64,000 nt of DNA, from the NCBI GenBank assembly GCA_963971405.1, contig OZ020488.1, positions 23,703,089 to 23,767,088 on the forward strand, given 5' to 3'. Source of the DNA: Psococerastis gibbosa. Taxonomy: Eukaryota; Arthropoda; Insecta; Psocodea; Psocidae. Position numbers and translations under genes: made by a program. The notes under the pieces are model-generated. The model was not told where the DNA came from and did not search any database. It saw only the letters and a program-made list of their open reading frames with translations. How positions within the stretch are numbered: the first letter of the stretch is position 1; each line of letters opens with the position of its first letter. Shown here one piece after another: positions 45,776 to 57,391 of this stretch.

Positions 45776-46384
45776 AACAACACTCTGGTTTAACACAAGC
45801 GTTGGCAAACTGCTCTTAGACGGTCACTGGGCAACCCGTTGTCCAATGCCCTCCTGATCGCAGTTTGCCACACACCACCAACTCATACCATACACACAAT
45901 ACAAACAACAACACCGGCAAACTAACTACAAACCAGAAAGCGCGTTTACCCACACGGGTCTGGCGCTTATAATTAAAAAAAAAAAAAAAAAACGAAATGG
46001 AACCTAATGTATGAAAATTTACTATTGTAGGCTATCCAATTTCTTGGCATTCAGCCTAGTAGGCCTCGCGCAGCATAGCACAAACTATAGGGGTACTCAG
46101 TGGCGCCGACTTATATAGCGCGCGGGTTCACGAGTACCCCCAAATTTCAAGACAGGGGTGCAGTGCACCCCATTTAAATCAGCCAGCCAAGTTTTCTTCT
46201 AGTTTATTTTATATTGATGGCATGGAATTGGTACAAACAGTATCTATTGGTGCGTGGAATGATTCGGACTGGAAATCCTAAAGTAAATAATTTTTGTAAG
46301 TAAATACCCGAAAACCCTAAAACAATATGCTTAAAATAGACCCTAAACGCTGTGAATGGTATATACATACATATATACCTCTTA

Positions 46385-46810
46385 GGCGGGTATTCCACAT
46401 ACGTACATCGTCAATGAAAATTATGAAATTGAAGGACATTTCAATTTTACTCTATGCCATTGTTAAAATTGATCAATGATCATAGAGTAAAATCACAAAC
46501 AATGAAACAAACAAACTAAAATTAAAAAATGGCGTCATGGGATATGACAAGTACAACTATTTTAATTGATTTCTTTAAAAAGAAAGCATTTCTGTATACA
46601 AATTATAATAAGGTTTAAATAATAAGGGGACGAAGAAAACAAATACAATTTCAAGAAACAAATGCAAACAAATGCAAACAAATGCAAACAAATTTCAAAA
46701 ATTTGGCGCATACGATTCAATAGAAAATGGTCAATTTTTGAAAAAAACTTGTGGAATGTCTTTCAATTTCATAATTTTCATTGACGATGTACGTATGTGG
46801 AATACCCGCC
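46385..46810. mobile_element. PIF/Harbinger-like palindromic MITE
   Basis: GGCGGGTATTCCACATACGT at the left is complemented by ACGTATGTGGAATACCCGCC at the right; TTTCAATTTCATAATTTTCA continues the arm. The core (TTTTACTCTATGCCATTGTT, ATCATAGAGTAAAATCACAA, AATGGCGTCATGGGATATG) is shared with 10605-11004, although the outer arms differ. CAAATGCAAA is tandemly repeated near 46660-46690. Confidence 0.8.
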
Positions 46811-47654
46811 TTTAACTTGTAGACACATGAGTTTTAAAAATTGATCTGAAAATTCAAGCTCAGGTACCGCTGTAAAGAACTTGCTTTTCATGTATGCCGT
46901 ATGTATATAGGTGGGATGTTATGTTGCAAATAATGTTTTGGGTTGAACTTGACCTGTTGAACTGTGTAGGGATGCTATTGTTCACCAATAGTGCTTATCA
47001 TGGAAACAGAGGGGATACATGATCCTATTTTTCGCCGGTTTATCGCAAGCCTTAAAATTTTCGAAGTCTATTTCTGTCTGGTAGCCAGAGATATACGGTC
47101 CGCTTCGGTTGCGTTCAAGTTTCGAGTCTTTTATTCCACCTGTATAAATTTAAGTGTAGTATAGTTAGATAGACAAATTTGTTATAAGAAGCGCCGCATA
47201 GATGCTTAGGCGAATTCACCCTGTCCATGAGGCGAATGAGGCGACCTCCTCAGGCCTCGCACTTGTATCAAGAAATTTATATTTATATATTTCACTTCTA
47301 TTTGTTAAAAAGTGCTCCCACGGGGGAGACCTCAGTAGGAGTATGTCTTCATCTGTAAAATCTATATATGCTTTTGCTGATAAAATACGTAAGCCTTCAC
47401 TATTTCGAGCCTATTTTTTTTAATGAGTCTTACAAAATGTCTATTAACGCTAAAATAATTATGGAAATGAAAATGCAAATGGAAATTTTGTTTATTTATT
47501 TCCTTTTCGTAAATTTTTTATATTTACTGATATTTCCACATTAAGTCTCATTTAAGTCTTAAGTGAGTACCCGTTCTAGAATATCACATGTAATAACATG
47601 TTTAGGCAAATATATAGGTACTTTAGTGCACAGAAAGTTTTTTTTTTAATATGA

Positions 47655-47812
47655 GAATTTAATGAGAATATCGGATTGACCTCTTCAGTCGCCTCACTTA
47701 GCAACCTAATAGGTACATGTGTCGAGTTATGACACGTCTCCGATTGCAAGGTGTGTACAGGCTCGCTAAAGTACAAGCACGCTACCATCTTGCTACCGAA
47801 GTCGATTAAAGT
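47655..47812 (-). mobile_element. SINE family B, copy 5
   Basis: Complement of family B: AATATCGGATTGACCTCTTC, AGTCGCCTCACTTAG, GACACGTCTCCGATTGCAAG and GTACAAGCACGCTACCATCT. It is the only minus-strand copy in the window. Confidence 0.75.
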
Positions 47813-48085
47813 TAATGTGCTCTTCTAATCTTGCTGAACAATCTCGTGTCACCCTGCGTTAGCATAGTACATGTGACAAAGAAAGGTCACTTCGATTAAA
47901 ACGAAAAGACCTTTTGTGCTGCAACGAAAGGGTATGTGTTGGTGACGTCATAGTGACGTCACCAACGGTATGGGTCGATGGGACAGTGAAGCTGTGTACT
48001 GGGATTCCCGTGATGGAGCGCGAGCTCAAGAGGAAATAGGTTCATCATTTAATTAGTGTAGCCCTCCTTAGCTGGTTGAGCGCAC

Positions 48086-48880
48086 ATCCCCTCATAATTT
48101 ATGCACCTCATCATACTGGTATATGAGCCTTCCCCTATTATATTTCCTAGCGTCAAGGGAGGGAGACGCGCCTCCAACTTCGAATGTGCTAAAAGGTAAA
48201 ACCAAGGACCACGGGCGGGTAACGGGTTCATTCCCGGGATGGGACGGAACGGGACGGGACGGGAAGCTGTAATGGGAGCAAAATGGATGAACTATTTTTT
48301 TGAAGGGGGTCATTAATTTGCTCCCCTCATAATTTATGCACTTCATCAAACTGGTATATGAGCCTTCCCCTATTATATTTCCTAGCGTCAAGGGAGGGAG
48401 ACGCGCCTCCAACTTCACTTCGAATGTGCTAAAAGGTAAAACCAAGGACGACGGGCGGGTAACGGGTCCATTCCCGGGATGGGACGGGACGAGACGGGGA
48501 GCTGTAATGGGAGCAAAATGGATTTTCTATTTTTTTTTCTTTCAATAAAATTGAAGGGGGTCATTAATTTGCTCCCCTCATAATTTATGCACTTGATCAT
48601 ACTGCTACCTATATGAGCCTTCCCCCATTATAATTCCTAGCATCAAGGAAGGGAGACGCGCCTCCAAGTTCGAATGTGCTAAAAGGTAAAACCAAGGATA
48701 CAGGCAGGACGAGGGGCGGGTAACGGGTTCATTCCCGGGATGGGATGGGACGGGGAGGGACGGGACGGGACGGGACGGGACGGGACGGGACGGGACGGGA
48801 CGGGAAGCAGTAATGGTAGCAAAATGGATTTTCTATTTTTTTTTCAAAAACATTGAAGGGGTTCATTAATTTGCTCCTCT
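48086..48880. repeat. Tandem repeat of about 240-300 bp, three units
   Basis: Units start at about 48086, 48321 and 48572, each with CCCCTCATAATTTATGCAC, GAGCCTTCCCC, GAGACGCGCCTCCAA, TCCCGGGATGGGA and ATGGGAGCAAAATGGAT (slightly varied). A partial fourth start is at 48872. Units lengthen through a GGGAC microsatellite, most expanded in unit 3 (about 48740-48805). Confidence 0.9.
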
Positions 48881-49314
48881 CATAATTAAATGTTCCCTAA
48901 ATGATGCCTGATACCGAGATTATTAGGACTGTGACATATTATTATTTTCTATTTGAGTCCGATAGGATAAAATTAAGAAAATTTAATTTATTTCATGTGA
49001 CTAATAATATTGTATATTTGCGCATAGCTGTTATACTCGTAAGCTATCTACTGTATATCTCACGTATTACCTAAAATCATCTCATCCTCAGTCTAAGATT
49101 TAATGCATAGAATTGCAGTCACCGACTCATCTGTAAGCCAACTCCTTTTCTTTTCCAACCGATTCTTGAAAATATTGGCTTTGCTGGAAGTCTGGAACAG
49201 CGGCAGCTGGGGCTGACAAAACATTTCTGGTGAACCTATAAATAAATAAATAAATATACAATATGTATTTCTGCTAAATTATGCAATCAGGTACCTAATC
49301 GACAAATAATCGGC

Positions 49315-49625
49315 AAAAAGTATAAAGTAAAATCGTCAAAATATCGTCAAAATCAGGTAGTGCTGTCATTGTCATTGTACTAGTGTCTCAGTGCCAGTGT
49401 AGAAAGCTTTCTCTAAGAGATGGTCTCTAAGCAATTTAGGGAAGTTAGTAGCATTTCTCGCCGCTCTCAGTTCAATCGGGAGTTTTCTAAGGTAGGCGAA
49501 ACCTTTTAGTATAGGATCCAGTCACTCACACTAAGCTGTGCGTGGCGCTGGCCTTACAAGGTCTCCCCCTTGCCTCGTGTTGTAGGTGTAGGTGTCCCCA
49601 TTTTGTTTAAATTTTCTCCTGGCTA
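49315..49625 (-). mobile_element. LINE 3' fragment, family L1 copy 3
   Basis: Reverse complement of 26570-26890: AGAAAGCTTTCTCTAAGAGA, TTTCTCGCCGCTCTCAGTTC, TAGTATAGGATCCAGTC and AAGGTCTCCCCCTTGCCTCG match. The level of identity by eye is high, suggesting fairly recent activity of this family. Confidence 0.85.
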
Positions 49626-50582
49626 AGGTAGGATGTTATTTGGAATTATCTTCAACCGAGACAAAACAACGGCTTTGCTTTTCATTTCCCCTATTTTTGA
49701 GTGTACGTCAAGGGCTGTCCCGCGGTTAAAACCACTGTTTCGCCCAGCGGGATGGGATGCGTGAAAAGGCGCGAGACCGGAAGTCCCGCGTGCATCTCTG
49801 ACTACATTTTTTTGTATCACCATTCTAGGCCTAATTAATCCTAATCGAAACAAAACAATTTTACAATATAACTTAATGTAAATTTTTTGCCCAAAATTGA
49901 GTCACGCAATTTACTCAAATAGAGTATAATCTCAGAAATAAAAGTTGAATGGGGCTAATAAATAAAGATTAGGTAGGTACACCTACTCAGGAATTAGCTG
50001 TCTAGGCTTATTTATATACTAATACTGACCAAATGTCAAAAAATATTATAAAGTATGCGTATTATGTATGCGTTATAAGAAAAATATTAATTTACCGTAC
50101 CGCACTTTCAAAATCACTGTTGGAAATAATGCTATTGACCTAACTGCTTGCTTAGGTCTATTTGAGCTAATATAGTCTACCTGCACCTGAATTGTGGAGA
50201 ATAATGCTCTTTATTGAAATGTCAAATCATTGTGCCTAACATGATATTACATTTAAAAAAAACCTGAGAGGCACCGCAAATATTGCGTCTGCACCTAGCT
50301 ATAATATGACGCTACGATGGGAGTCTATAATATGAAATGTAACTGATAACACAAAATAAGATAGCGCTTGTCAGTCTGTAGCCTTGATGGTTTTTATCTC
50401 AACCACGGCTTTTTTAATTTAATAGACATCAGACTTTTTTATTTCTTCATATTTTTCAAAAGCACAGGTAAACTAGGCTAGCCGAGGTATTTTTATTATT
50501 ATCTATCAATATAATGAACAAAAATAAACAGTTTTCAAAATTCAACCTGTTGTACGGTAGGCCTCCTTTTGTTTGGTTTACA

Positions 50583-51175
50583 GGGGTGAAATGTTATGTG
50601 TTCCCACTCATTCTACATTGTATGGAGGGATGGACTTTGACGAAAGCTATGGAGAACAAAATCAGTGCATTTGAAATGACGGTATACAGACGAATGATAA
50701 GCATATCCTGGAGAGATCGTATCCCTAATGCTGAGGCCCTGAAGCGAAAGGATGTAGAGGCCGAGTTGCTGCCGACGGTTAAGAAACCGAAACTAACTTA
50801 CTTCGGCCATTTGATGAGCAACGAAAAGTATCGCCTATTGCATGCAATAATTGATAGACGGACAGAAAGAAAGAATAAAAGAAAAAACATTGTCTTTATT
50901 ATCAAAATGGGCGAATTTTGGGCCTTTCGGCCCACTCTTACAATAAAAATAATACATTCAAAAATAACACATACAAAAATAATACATTCAAATTAATACA
51001 GTTACAATTTAAATTGAATTAAATTACCGTTTATGTGAAAAAAATACACACAGAGGGCTCCAGGCAGAAGACGAACATCCTGGATGAAAAACCTGAAGCA
51101 GTGATTCGGCAAGAGCATTACTTCCTTCTTCAGAGCAGCAATCTCCGAGGTCAAAATTGCCATGAAGATCGCCAA
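50583..51175 (+). mobile_element. LINE reverse-transcriptase tail, interrupted by an insertion
   Basis: KCYVFPLILHCMEGWTLTKA, MENKISAFEMTVYRRMISIS and KPKLTYFGHLMSNEKYRLLH are the classic C-terminus of an insect LINE group. After an insertion (50867-51049) the reading resumes in another frame: APGRRRTSWMKNLKQ, a stop, FGKSITSFFRAAISEVKIAM and KIANRR-stop. It is a pseudogene. Confidence 0.85.
50867..51049 (-). mobile_element. Short retroelement 3' end inserted into a LINE
   Basis: On the minus strand it reads TTGTAAGAGTGGGCCGAAAG, GCCCAAAATTCGCCC and AATAAAGACAATG, then a T/C-rich end. GGGCCGAAAGGCCC can form a tight hairpin. ACAGA flanks it on both sides (50862-50866 and 51050-51054). A related tail is at 55005-55040 (GTAAGAGTGGGCCGAAAATA). 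Confidence 0.65.
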
Positions 51176-52018
51176 TCGTCGATAGAAGAGGCATTTAAAG
51201 AAGAAGCAGAAGAAGAAGAAGTTATATTATACTATATACTTACTTGCGAATGCGGAGAAGAACAAGAAGACGGCACCTTTTGGTTTGCCCGGTACTAGAA
51301 GGAACTGTGTCCCAGACAGATCTTTCAGATACCAATGACTGGGCCATCCAGGCCGCAATGTTTTGGATCAATGTGTTCTAGGCCCGGACACGTATTTATT
51401 ATATTTATTTATTTTATTTTATTTATTATATTTATTTATATATTAGACATTATATATGTACTTTTTAACTTTCACTTTTAACTTTTTACTTATTAACTAG
51501 GTAGGTTGCTTGAGAATAGGATCGCCTGACTAGCTTGGCTTTTCCTGCCATGTACATGTATGAACATTGAACAAGCGTGTTTACCTCTCATAAGGGTGTA
51601 TATGTATCACATGATAAAGTTGGAACAATTAGCTGCTGAGCGATAAGAGGCACAGTTAATGAGCTAGATATCAAAACTCGCTAGCGCTTTCGAAGCAAGT
51701 TCAACAAGCTTTTTCTCACCTATACTTGAGCATGCTTTCACTAATTGCTGAAAAGTGGGTCTTCCATTTATTCTCATATGAAGCTTTTGCAGCAGCCAGA
51801 TAGCAATGGTTCACGTCGTTTAATTAGTGCCATCACTAAGTTATCGCCATTCAACTAATATTTCGTAAAATAATCGCTCTTAAGTGTAACTCCATTATTT
51901 AAATTATTTTTGTAATTCATTTGAATAATAAATTTCATCTTGTCTCTAAGAAATATATGTAAGTCTATGTATGTTTTCCAACCGTCAGTTTGCCAGCTTG
52001 GCAGTTTATCGGAATTTA

Positions 52019-52019
<1 letters not shown>

Positions 52020-52083
<64 letters not shown>

Positions 52084-52444
52084 CTAACGCCTGCTTTCAG
52101 CATTTCTGCTTTAAGCAACCCTGTCAGCTTGGCGGGGGGAGTGAGTCTGTTTGTTAACTTGAGGCACTCTAAGGGCAGAATCTTTCACCTCGGGGAAAGG
52201 GGAGTTGACTGACAGGGTGGACCTCCTGATTATAGTGGATTCCTAACCACTTGGGGAACATGGTAAAGTCACTCGATTAAATCGGAGGTGACCAGGACTC
52301 GACACGTACTTATACTGCCTAAGCGCGTTATCATGTCCCACCATGTTCCCCTGCGAACGCTGTGCAACTACCAAGTTTGCCGCAGTTTGAAACATGCTCT
52401 GCTCTAATGGATTCAACATGGTAAGGCCGTTGGCATTTCGGAAT
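52020..52444 (-). mobile_element. SINE family A, copy 3, with 12-bp target-site duplication
   Basis: The minus strand runs from ATTCCGAAATGCCAACGGCC to CAGCATTTCTGCTTTAAGC (complement) and ends in (CAA)n at 52020-52081. ATCGGAATTTAT stands at 52008-52019 and again at 52445-52456. The body is about 360 bp. Confidence 0.9.
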
Positions 52445-53190
52445 ATCGGAATTTATTCGAGTAGCTTCTTATACATGATATACAGTCTGGACTGACAAGT
52501 TGAAACAATACTTCCAATTAACAGCTACTTGCTGCTGAGCCTCTGGGATACAATTTGCTATGAATATGCTACTGAAGATGGCGACCGCAGGCGTTGATGA
52601 ATCAATTTGAAGTAGTCTTGCAGATCGATCACTGCCCATCAGCTTGAAAAGCAGCTGTAATTACATTATTGAGTAATAGCCTAATAATTATGTAGCCCAC
52701 TTACTGTCAATGCTACAGGCTGGGTCGTAACATTTAAGCGTCTTGCCGATAAAATAGTATATAATGCAAATTTTTACTGAGTGTAGTTCAAGTAGGTCGC
52801 TACGTTACCAGTAACAGTACAAAAACTCTTACACTTGAAATACTTCAAACAAGCTGAACATTTTAAAGAGCATTTCAGCTGGCATTCACTGCTGAAAATA
52901 TGCCTACACTACGTCATATTCAAATACCAAGTAACAACTTACACTTACACTTACACAACTGTAAGTTCAAGTGAAAATTACACACCCGAGTGGAACAATG
53001 CAACACTTTTCTGTTTTTAACCTCAGTGACAGCCTAAAATTCAAATTTGATAAGTTAATAAGCTCCATTTTAATGTAGCACGGCGCCTTCAACCAAAATT
53101 CTTGTAGGTAGCAATTGTAACATCAAGATCTAAGAGATGGAATTAAGTCAATTATTTTTTAGTATCTTGTTGTATCGTATACTGAATAAA

Positions 53191-53571
53191 TTATTCTCGA
53201 ATTGAACATTTAAATGCAACATTTTTAATTAAGAATGAAAGTAGAGCGTCCCTTTGGGAATGGTTTAAGTTCAAAACTCTCACAAAGGAAGATCTGAGGA
53301 AGAACATTTCGGTTATAGCATTGTGGGTTCCAGAAAATGACCATAAATAACAAGACTCAACTGAAGCGAAACAGTCTGGCAACCTCTTCGAGAGAGAAAT
53401 CTTTTTCCCCCTTAAAAGAACTGGGATTCTCGAACCATTTTTTCTGAATTTCGCCCATCGTCCCTTTGGCCAGCAGTTTGTCGTTGTTTCTTCAGAAATC
53501 TCGTCTCTGTCAATATTTTCAATATTTTTATGATTAATTTCAATTTTATTCTCCCCTTCTTTCACTGTCAT
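53191..53571 (-). CDS. Unassigned open frame, 126 codons
   Basis: I do not recognise this product. The N-terminal part is acidic and Asn-rich (MTVKEGENKIEINHKNIENI); the middle has RWAKFRKNGSRIPVLLRGKK and the end LNLNHSQRDALLSFLIK. There is no repeat or low-complexity origin that I can see and no neighbouring exon with a matching phase. It may be chance, an exon of an unseen gene, or a transposon remnant. Confidence 0.2.
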   Translation of the reverse strand: MTVKEGENKIEINHKNIENIDRDEISEETTTNCWPKGRWAKFRKNGSRIPVLLRGKKISLSKRLPDCFASVESCYLWSFSGTHNAITEMFFLRSSFVRVLNLNHSQRDALLSFLIKNVAFKCSIRE

Positions 53572-54123
53572 TTATCAGAGCTTTCGACTGTAATGGCGTT
53601 AGAGATTCTTCAACGTCTCTCTACAAAGTTGGTAATACTGAGCTCATTTATGATTATGGAATATTCTGTTTATTTGCTGCAAGAGAGGGAATTGGGCTCA
53701 TTTTTCCCCAATTTTGGCAAGCTGCCTAATGCATAGGTCTGACACTATTTTCCTTTTTCAAAGCGCTGCAAATTAAGCTGGCACAGAGAATGGGAAAAGT
53801 GTTATTCTTTTAGAACTCTCGCCTGCCTACCTATGCTGCGCATGGTTAATTTTTTTGGCCTACTGAAATCGTAAGATGCACAGCCCCAGTACGATAGATG
53901 GCAATGATGCACACGCTTCGCATGGTATAATCTGGAATGCGCACGCTGCTCATATTGCAGCCCGTAGGGAACAAAGTAAACCGTGGCGTGTGCACCATTC
54001 TTAAGGGTCAATGACCTCCGAAGTCCCATTATGCTGGTGCCACTGCGCCTGGGCCTTCACGATTATGCAACCCTGTGCAACACAAAATTAAGGAGTCGAC
54101 CTTATTGTAGACGCTCATATCAA

Positions 54124-54299
54124 GGCCGTAGCCAGGATTTTTTTCGGGGGGGGGGGGGGGGGGGTTAGAAATTTTCATTGGGTATTACATAGTGGTTTTT
54201 ATTTTTCCTCTCAAAATCCGATTCTATCTAGTATGAAGCCATTTCATTTCGGGGGGGGGGGGATTTGAACCCCCATGAACCCCCCCCTTGGCTACGGCC
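54124..54299. mobile_element. Fold-back element with GGCCGTAGCC termini
   Basis: GGCCGTAGCCAGGATTT at the left is complemented by CCTTGGCTACGGCC at the right. G runs near 54148-54164 and 54250-54262 and C runs near 54270-54288 lie just inside. Length 176 bp. Confidence 0.8.
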
Positions 54300-54324
54300 A
54301 TGGCTCATATGATTAGGTGTCAAT

Positions 54325-54480
54325 GGCGGATCCACGTGGGGGGGGGGGGGTAAATTCATAGTAAATTCATAAGATACCGTACCTAGTAAATAAAAATTGA
54401 ATAAAACCTAACTTTTCAACAAACAAAATACATTTTAGACTTGTGACCCCCCCCCCCTTGATTTTAGGCTGGATCCGCCC
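54325..54480. mobile_element. Fold-back element with GGCGGATCCA termini
   Basis: GGCGGATCCACGTGGGGGG at the left is matched by TGGATCCGCC at 54470-54479, after a C run. Only 25 bp separate it from the preceding element. The interior is AT-rich and non-coding. Confidence 0.7.
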
Positions 54481-55082
54481 TTGCTGGTTGTTGGGTGTCA
54501 CTGTAAGCACTATATCTGCCATCTATTAATTGGCGTAAATGGGGGCCTTAGCCACCCCTAGGTACTTGTCAAGCCCCCCCCCCCCCCGTAAAACAAATTG
54601 ATTGAAAAATGCGAAAGTTGTTCTTTATTGTAGAGAATAACAATTTTTTTTTAATCACTGGAACGAAAATTCCACTATTTCAATGTATTATTTTGGCAAT
54701 TTTGGAGTTTCGGACTGTGATGGATATATGGTCAATACACAATTATTATTATTATTATATCTTAAAGTTTTGAGGGTTTTAAACCGCCACCCACCTCCCC
54801 CCCCCCCGGATTTCGATAACTAGAAGCATGGAACACATGGAGTCCTAAGACCCCCAGGTATTGGAAATTTACGCTAATGCTGCCACTGCATCGTCGAGCT
54901 ACTTTAGATGACGTTACCTTTACCTAAAAAACACTGTGACACCTAATGCTCCCTTTATTCACGGATAGACGGTTGCATTACTTCGTCCTCATGGCTTAAT
55001 TAATTGTAAGAGTGGGCCGAAAATAAATAAAATTTTCGTTCTTTTCTTCTTTTCACCACGTTTTAACAAGATGTATATTTTT

Positions 55083-55905
55083 GATTTCCAATTTATACGT
55101 AGTATAAGGAAAGCTTTGTGATGGTCGAAATTTTCGATTCCGAGATTTCAACGGATTTACACGTTTTGAGGTCCCAGGAACCCAAAAAAGTGGTTTTTAC
55201 GAAATGTCTGTCTGTCGCTCTGTCTGTCTGTCTGTATGTCTGTATGTGTGTGTCTGTCTGTGCGTCGACTTCCGGGCAAACTACTCGGTCGATTTTGATG
55301 AAATTTTGCATGTAGGTTTACAAAAATCATACCTCGGAATTTTTTTTATTTGGGGCTAACTTAATTTGGGGGGTTTCATTCTCAAAAAACTAAAAAAAAA
55401 ACATCTAAAAAAATTATTTCTCAAAAACGGCTCCAACGATTTCTTTTAAATTCACATATATTGTAGTCGTTATTAATGTAAACGAAATGCGCGGGGTCGC
55501 TTGCCCCTTGATAGGTTGCTTCTGGGGGTAAAAAAATAAAAATAACTAAATTTTAATGAAAAATGACTAAAAATAATTTTTCTGCGAAACCTTTCTATCG
55601 ATGATTTCTACCTTCAGGCATGTTTTAGGTGTTAAATTGAATAACGAGACCGGACAGGTTGTTTTCCCAGAAAAGCATTTGGTTTTGTAAAAAAAATGTT
55701 TTTTTGAAAATATGATAGAAAATTCACGCTCAAATGCATTGCGTGCCCTGCCAGTATTGCTGTGTGGTAATGTGTTGGTCTGACCTATCTAGAATTTGCC
55801 TCACCTCCAGTGACGTCAGGTGGACAACCCTCCCCCCCCCCCCCCCGAGATACCGGAAATTTAACCATAAGAAAATTATTTACCGTGAAATTACTTATTG
55901 CTTTC
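55083..55905 (+). repeat. Unclassified dispersed repeat R, copy 5 (full length)
   Basis: Runs from TTTCCAATTTATACGTAGTA through the (TGTC)n run (55205-55260), a G run and CTTGCCCCTTGATAGGTTGC, to the TGACGTCAGGTGGACAACCC block. The 3' end fuses with the 5' end of copy 6 at ATTGCTTTCCACTTTATACG (about 55898). Confidence 0.85.
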
Positions 55906-56695
55906 CACTTTATACGTAGTATAAGGAAAGCTTTGTGACGGTCGAAATTTTCGATTCCGAGATTTCAACGGATTTATATGTTTAAGGTCCCAGGAACCCA
56001 AAAAAGTGGTTTTTACAAAATGTCTGTCTGTCAGTCGGTCTGTCTGTCTGTCTGTCTGTCTGTGCAAACTACTCGGTCGATTTTGATGAAATTCGCCATG
56101 TAGGTTCACAAAAATCATACCTCGGGACCATTTTTTTTATTTTGGGCTAACTCAATTTGGGGGGGGGTTTCATTCTCAAAAAAACTAAACAAAAAACGTC
56201 TAAAAAAATTATTTCCCAAAAACGGCTCCCACGATTTCTTTTAAATTTTTAAATTCACATATATTGTAGTTGTTGTTAATGTTGATAAAATGCGGGGGGT
56301 CGCTTGCCCCTTGATAGTTTACTTTTGGGGGTAAAAAAATAAAAATGACTAAATTTTAATGAAAAATGACAACCGGACAGGTTGCTTTCCCAAAAAAGTA
56401 TTTGGTTTTGTACAAAAAAATGTTTTTGAAAAAATGATAGAAAATTCACGCTCAAATGCATTGCGTGCCCTGCCAGTATTGCTGTGTGGTGATGTGTTGG
56501 TCTGACCTATCTAGAATTTACCTCACCACCAGTGACGAGTGACGTCAGGTGGACACCCCCCCCCCCTCCCCCCAAGATATCGGAAATTTAACCATTGGAA
56601 AATTATTTACCATCAAATTACTCATTTTCTCTATCTACTAATTTTGATAAATTGGAAAGCATGTTCGAGTAAACTCGGACCGGTTCTTTTATACC
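55895..56695 (+). repeat. Unclassified dispersed repeat R, copy 6 (full length, tandem to copy 5)
   Basis: Same block order as copy 5, closing with GATAAATTGGAAAGCATGTT, CGAGTAAACTCGGACCGG. It lacks about 80 bases around 56370 (the TTTCTATCGATGATTTCTAC block) that copy 5 has. Direct head-to-tail placement suggests unequal exchange or insertion into a homologous end. Confidence 0.85.
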
Positions 56696-57391
56696 TATTG
56701 GGCCAGCCAATGAACCCACGTCAAGATAATTTACTGCCACATCATTTTCTTGCATTTCCGAGTTATGTAAGACGTAAGTACCTATTTTGAATTATTCCCG
56801 AATAAATGCTTGGGCTAAGACGTTTTATACGTTCAAGCTTTACATTGTGGTGGTGCGTCTTGATTGCCCATTTACCATACCAAAAATGTTTCAACGCTGA
56901 CCTTGTCACAACATAAGCCGTTAGAAGTTGAGGCATTTTGGGTTGAGGCCATGACCCAGGTGGATTGCACGTGCCTTTAATTTTAAGAACAGTTTGGGAT
57001 GTCGCGTGATTGCGTGCTTCTACCCCTTGTACAATGCCTGGGCTACAACTACTAGCTTGCAACCCTACAGCCCTGACCTACTCTCCGCCCCCTGTAACCA
57101 GCAGGTAATTCATTTTTGTCGCAAGGCGTTCCAATCAGTGTTTAACTCCAAGTTACTTAATGCAATGCAGCAAGTATGTAATTATAAGTGTTTTATGGCC
57201 AATTTCATCCGCCCATTTTGGATTACTGAGTTAGTTATCAGCCTTATGCGTAGGTATTATAGATTTTTATATTTTGCATCCAGGTCTAAAGGCATTTGCA
57301 TAGCGCTTTTTCAAAGCTGCCTTTATAGGCTAATTTTTGTTTGAAATATTCGTGGAGATATAGTACCATCAGTACTCTTTTGCCTGATTGG

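Noticed and set aside
48049-48600. Overlapping minus-strand frames with repeated peptide
   Set aside because: They only reflect the tandem repeat; frame and stops change between units.
51855-52212. Open frames with poly-Asn (minus) and poly-Leu (plus)
   Set aside because: Both are translations of the (TTG)n / (CAA)n tail of SINE-A copy 3.
55093-56118. Frames reading SVCLSVC or RQTDRQTDR
   Set aside because: They come from the (TGTC)n run inside repeat R and recur with R copies in different frames.
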